This document shows positions 7,533 through 10,115 of a stretch of DNA of 10,115 bases, in pieces (positions within the stretch are counted from its first letter, which is position 1; each line of letters opens with the position of its first letter). Origin of the DNA: Rhodospirillales bacterium (lineage in GTDB: Bacteria; Pseudomonadota; Alphaproteobacteria; Acetobacterales; Acetobacteraceae). Location of the stretch: the NCBI GenBank assembly GCA_015654825.1, contig JAATGE010000142.1, positions 1 to 10,115 on the forward strand, written 5' to 3'. The notes under the pieces are model-generated. The model was given only the letters and a program-made list of their open reading frames with translations, had not been told where the DNA came from and made no database searches. A program made the position numbers and the translations under genes.

Positions 7533-8171
7533 TCAGCTCGCCAATCCCGGCGCAGCTCCCAAAAGCAGATCGCGGAATGCGCGCCACAATGGAAAAATGC
7601 GGTCGTCCGGAACCAGATGGCGGCTCAGTGCGCCATGGCCACCCTCGGCATCGCTGTCAAAACGAATATGCTCGACCAGGAAATGCCGAAATGCCCGCAG
7701 CGACGGGTCGTTCCAATGGGGGGCAAGCAGGATTGCCCGGAACACCCGTTCGAGTCCGCCATCCTCGTAGCTCGAAATACTGAGCGCCCGCGTGGTCGGA
7801 TCGATGGCACGGATGTCGGCGAGGTAGGCTGCACCAAACCGTGCCACGTCGTCGCGAATTTCGGCGTCCAGCGGCGACATGCCGAGAATACGCCGCATGA
7901 ACTCATCGTGGTTCATTGCTTCGCCGACAGCCGCCACCCCGGGATAGGGCGAAAGGTTGCTGGTGTTGCATTCCTCTCGATGGAGCCGCGCAAGCCGGTC
8001 ATCCCAGGGGCTGAGTGAGCAGGCGAGCTCAAGGTTTTCGCGAAATTGGATTGAAAAAAAGTAATACGCGCAGCAGACGGCCATAAGCTCGTCGCGCGTC
8101 AGATCTGACCAGTTGAGACCGCATATCTCGTCGACGATCTTCTGATAACTGTTGAGTGCTAGGAGTTCCAC
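7533..8171 (-). CDS. Heme-oxygenase-like fold protein, possible non-heme di-iron oxygenase (DUF3050-like C-terminus)
   Basis: This is a soluble, helical protein of 212 residues. The C-terminal half has the pattern SYEDGGLERVF (134-144) followed by FLVEHIRFDSDAEGGHG (164-180). It recalls the E-D...F and RHIELDGDEHG signatures of DUF3050 and related heme-oxygenase-like proteins, some of which bind two irons and oxidise amino- or fatty-acid substrates (for example UndA, BesC, SznF). Candidate metal ligands are Glu45 or Glu48, Glu66 or Glu67, Glu136, His168, Asp172 and His179. The N-terminal half has HREECNTSNLSPYPGVA (64-80), but the histidine I expect in the first helix of DUF3050 is not evident, so activity is uncertain. 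The start is GTG 8171, with GGAG eight bases upstream. An ATG at 8176 is out of frame and closes after five codons. It leads a probable operon with the PLP decarboxylase, suggesting joint processing of an amino acid. The fold call is from motif memory; the reaction is unknown. Confidence 0.65.
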   Translation of the reverse strand: MELLALNSYQKIVDEICGLNWSDLTRDELMAVCCAYYFFSIQFRENLELACSLSPWDDRLARLHREECNTSNLSPYPGVAAVGEAMNHDEFMRRILGMSPLDAEIRDDVARFGAAYLADIRAIDPTTRALSISSYEDGGLERVFRAILLAPHWNDPSLRAFRHFLVEHIRFDSDAEGGHGALSRHLVPDDRIFPLWRAFRDLLLGAAPGLAS

Positions 8172-8179
8172 GACATGGT

Positions 8180-8183
8180 CTCC
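8180..8183 (-). promoter_or_regulatory. Shine-Dalgarno site that selects a GTG start
   Basis: GGAG on the minus strand, within CCTCCGGAGACC, lies eight bases from GTG 8171 but only three from the out-of-frame ATG 8176. It therefore supports the GTG as start of the heme-oxygenase-like gene. CCTCC immediately upstream is complementary to GGAG, so the site can be masked by local pairing. Confidence 0.5.
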
Positions 8184-8212
8184 GGAGGTGTCCCACTAAA
8201 AGACATCTTGCG

Positions 8213-8237
8213 ACGCCATGCCGACATGGCATGACGT
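8213..8237. repeat. Inverted repeat in the 5' region of the heme-oxygenase-like gene
   Basis: CATGCC (8217-8222) and GGCATG (8228-8233) pair perfectly around GACAT. After one C/A mismatch, ACG (8213-8215) and CGT (8235-8237) extend the stem to nine pairs. It lies 42-66 bases upstream of GTG 8171, where an operator or a leader hairpin would sit. A TTGACC hexamer on the minus strand (8244-8239) abuts it, but no matching -10 is visible. A smaller hairpin, ACGGC/GCCGT at 8244-8259, and a 10-base palindrome, TCAGCGCTGA at 8263-8272, are close by. Confidence 0.5.
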
Positions 8238-8290
8238 AGGTCAACGGCCAACACGCCGTATTTCAGCGCTGAGCTTGGTTCGTGCGCCCA

Positions 8291-8340
8291 GGCTGTTGTA
8301 TCGGAGGACTTGTCCCGTTGCCCCAGGCAACTTTACAGCC
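8291..8340. other. Nested inverted repeats, possible structured RNA or complex operator
   Basis: The outer arms GGCTGT (8291-8296) and ACAGCC (8335-8340) are perfectly complementary. Inside them lie two further stems: GGA/TCC with a CTTG loop (8306-8315), and GTTGCC/GGCAAC with a CCA loop (8317-8331). This makes a three-way-junction layout in 50 bases. It can be drawn on either strand, as leader of either divergent unit. It does not match the SAM-I, SAM-II or SAH riboswitch cores as I remember them. It may be a novel leader RNA, a protein-binding site or chance. Confidence 0.4.
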
Positions 8341-8346
8341 GTGGCG

Positions 8347-8373
8347 CAATTTACGCAACACAATTTGCGCAAC
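8347..8373. repeat. Tandem 13-base repeat, operator-like
   Basis: CAATTTACGCAAC (8347-8359) and CAATTTGCGCAAC (8361-8373) differ at one base and are separated by one, giving a 14-base period. The second copy also contains the palindrome TTGCGCAA. Such paired sites in a divergent region are typical of transcription-factor binding. It lies upstream of the possible promoter of the methionine genes. Confidence 0.45.
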
Positions 8374-8404
8374 GAGTAGGTTGAGTTTTGGTGCCTGCCG
8401 CGGC

Positions 8405-8434
8405 TGGAGATTTACAAAAACGGGACTTGATAAT
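8405..8434 (+). promoter_or_regulatory. Possible promoter of the methionine genes
   Basis: TGGAGA (8405-8410) and GATAAT (8429-8434) resemble -35 and -10 hexamers with an 18-base spacer; only the -10 is good. It would give a leader of roughly 170 bases before ATG 8615. That leader contains the hairpin GTGGC/GCCAC near 8557-8573 but no riboswitch I can recognise. Confidence 0.3.
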
Positions 8435-8614
8435 TCGGCGTTTAGCCCCAGCGCCTGCGCCCATCAGGCCGCATTCCATTGGCCCAGGTGATGGCAGCAT
8501 ATCGGCAAAAGCATGTTGCAAAGCCGCGAGAAATCCAGCTATATTTCGAAACCAAGGTGGCTTCGGGGGCCACTCTCACTTTACGCTGCTGCGGCAGATG
8601 GGGGCCCTTGCGAT

Positions 8615-9925
8615 ATGCGACCTGAGACGATGGCTGTCCATGGCGGCTACTCGGCCGACCCAGCCTCGCGCGCGGTCGCGGTGCCGATCTATCAGACGGT
8701 GGCCTATGAATTCGAAAGCGCCGAGCATGGGGCGGCGTTGTTCAATTTGGAAGTGGAAGGCCATCGCTATAGCCGGATCAGCAATCCGACCAACGCGGTG
8801 CTTGAGCGGCGGATCGCCTTGCTGGAAGGCGGCGTTGAGGCGCTGACGGTCAGCAGCGGCCAGGCGGCGCTGCATTATGCGATACTGAATCTCGTGGCGC
8901 TCGGGCAGAATCTCGTATCGACGCCGCAGCTCTATGGCACGACGCATACGCTGTTCGCCCACGTGCTGCCGAGTTTGGGCGTGCAGGTGCGGTTTGCCGA
9001 AAGCGACCGGCCCGATGACATCGCGAAAGCGATCGACGCCGACACCAGGGGAGTTTTCTGCGAAACGGTCGGCAATCCCGCCGGCAATGTCTGCGATGTG
9101 GAAGCGATTGCAGCAATCGCCCACCGGCGTGGCATACCGCTGGTCGTCGATAACACCGTGGCGACGCCTATTTTGTTGCGGCCGATCGAATTCGGCGCGG
9201 ACATCGTGGTTCATTCTTTGACCAAGTTTCTTGGCGGCCATGGCGCGACGTTGGGCGGCGCCATCGTCGATGCCGGCCGTTTCGATTGGCGACGCCACGC
9301 GAGCCGGTTCCCGGCGTTCAGCGAGCCGGACCCCTCATACCATGGTCTGGTCTATACCGAACATTTTGGCGACGCCGCCTATATTGCGCGATGCCGCAGC
9401 GTTTACCTCCGGGCAACCGGCGCCACGCTTCCGGCAATCAGCGCGTTTCTGTTATTGCAGGGCGTCGAGACGGTGGCGTTACGCATCGAGCGTCATGTCG
9501 AGAACGCCATGCGGGTGGCGATGTTTCTGCAAGCGGATCCGCGCGTAGCTTGGGTCAATTACGTCGGCTTTGCCGATAATCCATATCATGATCTGGCGCT
9601 GAAATACCTCAATGGGCGGGCCTGCTCCCTGCTGACGTTCGGGGTGGTCGGTGGCGCGCCGGCGGCAACACGATTCTACGATGCATTGAGGCTGGTTAAG
9701 CGGGTAGTCAATTTGGGCGACGCGAAATCGCTGGCGTGCCATCCGGCATCCACGACCCACCGGCAGATGTCCGCGGAGGAACAGCGGGCGGCCGGCGTAA
9801 CGCCCGAAATGGTGCGGCTCAGTATAGGAATTGAGCACATCGACGATATCATCGCGGACCTCGACCAGGCGCTGGGGGCTGCGGTTGTCCGCGAAAATGC
9901 CCGCGCCGATCTGGTTTTGTCATGA
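8615..9925 (+). CDS. metY: O-acetylhomoserine sulfhydrylase (MetY-type Cys/Met metabolism PLP enzyme)
   Basis: This is a cytoplasmic PLP enzyme of 436 residues that should combine O-acetylhomoserine with sulfide to give homocysteine. The start at ATG 8615 (MRPETMAVHGGYS) matches the usual N-terminus MxPETxAxHxGY; a GGGGG run lies ten bases upstream, and the frame upstream to 8513 looks unconserved. Motifs: PIYQTVAYEF near 25-35; RYSRISNPTN with the phosphate-contacting Tyr52; SSGQAA from 80; VVDNTVATP with Asp179; and SLTKFLGGHG with the PLP lysine Lys204. Further on come the MetY-typical insert with HGLVYTEHFG, the LGDAKSLACHPASTTHRQMS block, and VRLSIGIEH with Arg401, which should bind the substrate carboxylate. 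The length and the insert favour MetY over cystathionine gamma-synthase or MetZ. O-succinylhomoserine remains a possible substrate. Its TGA overlaps the start of the MetA-like gene, so the two are very probably translated together. Confidence 0.92.
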   Translation: MRPETMAVHGGYSADPASRAVAVPIYQTVAYEFESAEHGAALFNLEVEGHRYSRISNPTNAVLERRIALLEGGVEALTVSSGQAALHYAILNLVALGQNLVSTPQLYGTTHTLFAHVLPSLGVQVRFAESDRPDDIAKAIDADTRGVFCETVGNPAGNVCDVEAIAAIAHRRGIPLVVDNTVATPILLRPIEFGADIVVHSLTKFLGGHGATLGGAIVDAGRFDWRRHASRFPAFSEPDPSYHGLVYTEHFGDAAYIARCRSVYLRATGATLPAISAFLLLQGVETVALRIERHVENAMRVAMFLQADPRVAWVNYVGFADNPYHDLALKYLNGRACSLLTFGVVGGAPAATRFYDALRLVKRVVNLGDAKSLACHPASTTHRQMSAEEQRAAGVTPEMVRLSIGIEHIDDIIADLDQALGAAVVRENARADLVLS

Positions 9926-10115
9926 TCGAGCCGGGGGGCAATTCTGCGATGGCATCCTTTCATGATGATTTCGACCATGCGGAGCGTTCATTCCGGGGCG
10001 ACGTCCTGACCGTCGGCGTGATTAATAACATGCCGGATTCCGCGCTGCGTGCAACCGAACGCCAGCTTTGTGCGTTACTCGGTGCAGCTTCCGATGGCAG
10101 GCTGGTGCGGCTGCA
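9922..10115 (+). CDS. MetA-like homoserine O-acyltransferase, N-terminal part, cut by right edge
   Basis: The first 64 codons are present. VGVINNMPDSALRATERQ from about residue 32 is characteristic of the MetA-like branch of PF04204 (homoserine O-succinyl/acetyltransferase), which activates the hydroxyl of homoserine for methionine synthesis. The catalytic cysteine, and the residues that decide acetyl versus succinyl, lie beyond the window. ATG 9922 overlaps the preceding TGA as ATGA, implying translational coupling. ATG 9949, about ten bases after a run of six G, is an alternative start. Function fits the MetY gene directly upstream, whose substrate it would make. Confidence 0.85.
   Translation, partial: MIEPGGNSAMASFHDDFDHAERSFRGDVLTVGVINNMPDSALRATERQLCALLGAASDGRLVRL

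Noticed and set aside
8435..8614. SAM-I, SAM-II or SAH riboswitch in front of the methionine genes
   Set aside because: A TTGCAAAGCCGC stretch near 8516 and the GTGGC/GCCAC hairpin near 8557-8573 recall parts of SAM-II, but the conserved loop and pseudoknot elements are missing.
8513..8614. Start of the sulfhydrylase at ATG 8513
   Set aside because: The extra 34 residues have no family counterpart, while MRPETMAVHGGYS from 8615 fits the usual N-terminus.

Overview
The window is GC-rich double-stranded bacterial DNA with densely packed genes, in the style of a proteobacterium. An alphaproteobacterium is my best guess, from the fused Wzz/BY-kinase and from a MetA-like acyltransferase directly behind a MetY-type sulfhydrylase. 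No rRNA marker gene is present, so the taxonomy is inference only. I see no tRNA, CRISPR array or insertion sequence.

Region 1 (1-334, minus strand) holds the N-terminal part of what looks like a fatty-acyl-CoA synthetase of the AMP-binding family. Its reading frame is interrupted by an in-frame TAA at 59-61, exactly where a conserved tyrosine is expected, so it is probably a pseudogene or a sequencing error.

Region 2 (373-5913, plus strand) is part of an exopolysaccharide locus. It contains an unassigned protein with repeated G-x-W motifs (probably an alpha/alpha-toroid fold), a 612-base non-coding gap with a strong GC-rich hairpin, a polyprenyl-phosphate sugar-phosphate transferase that starts synthesis of the repeat unit on the lipid carrier, and a Wzz-like chain-length protein fused to a BY-type tyrosine kinase. 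A terminator-like hairpin follows at 5967-5985. No flippase, polymerase, export porin or further glycosyltransferase lies in the window.

Region 3 (6033-8171, minus strand) is a two-gene unit. A small protein with a heme-oxygenase-like (possible non-heme di-iron) signature comes first, followed by a PLP-dependent group II amino-acid decarboxylase. Both have good Shine-Dalgarno sequences. A decarboxylase beside a possible oxygenase suggests a short amino-acid-derived small-molecule pathway. This is the least explained and most interesting part of the window.

Region 4 (8172-8614) is a divergent intergenic region packed with inverted repeats, a nested 50-base fold and a tandem 13-mer.

Region 5 (8615 to the right edge, plus strand) is a methionine-synthesis pair: an O-acetylhomoserine sulfhydrylase (MetY family) whose stop overlaps the start of a MetA-like homoserine O-acyltransferase, cut by the window end. 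Together they would activate homoserine and sulfhydrylate it directly to homocysteine.
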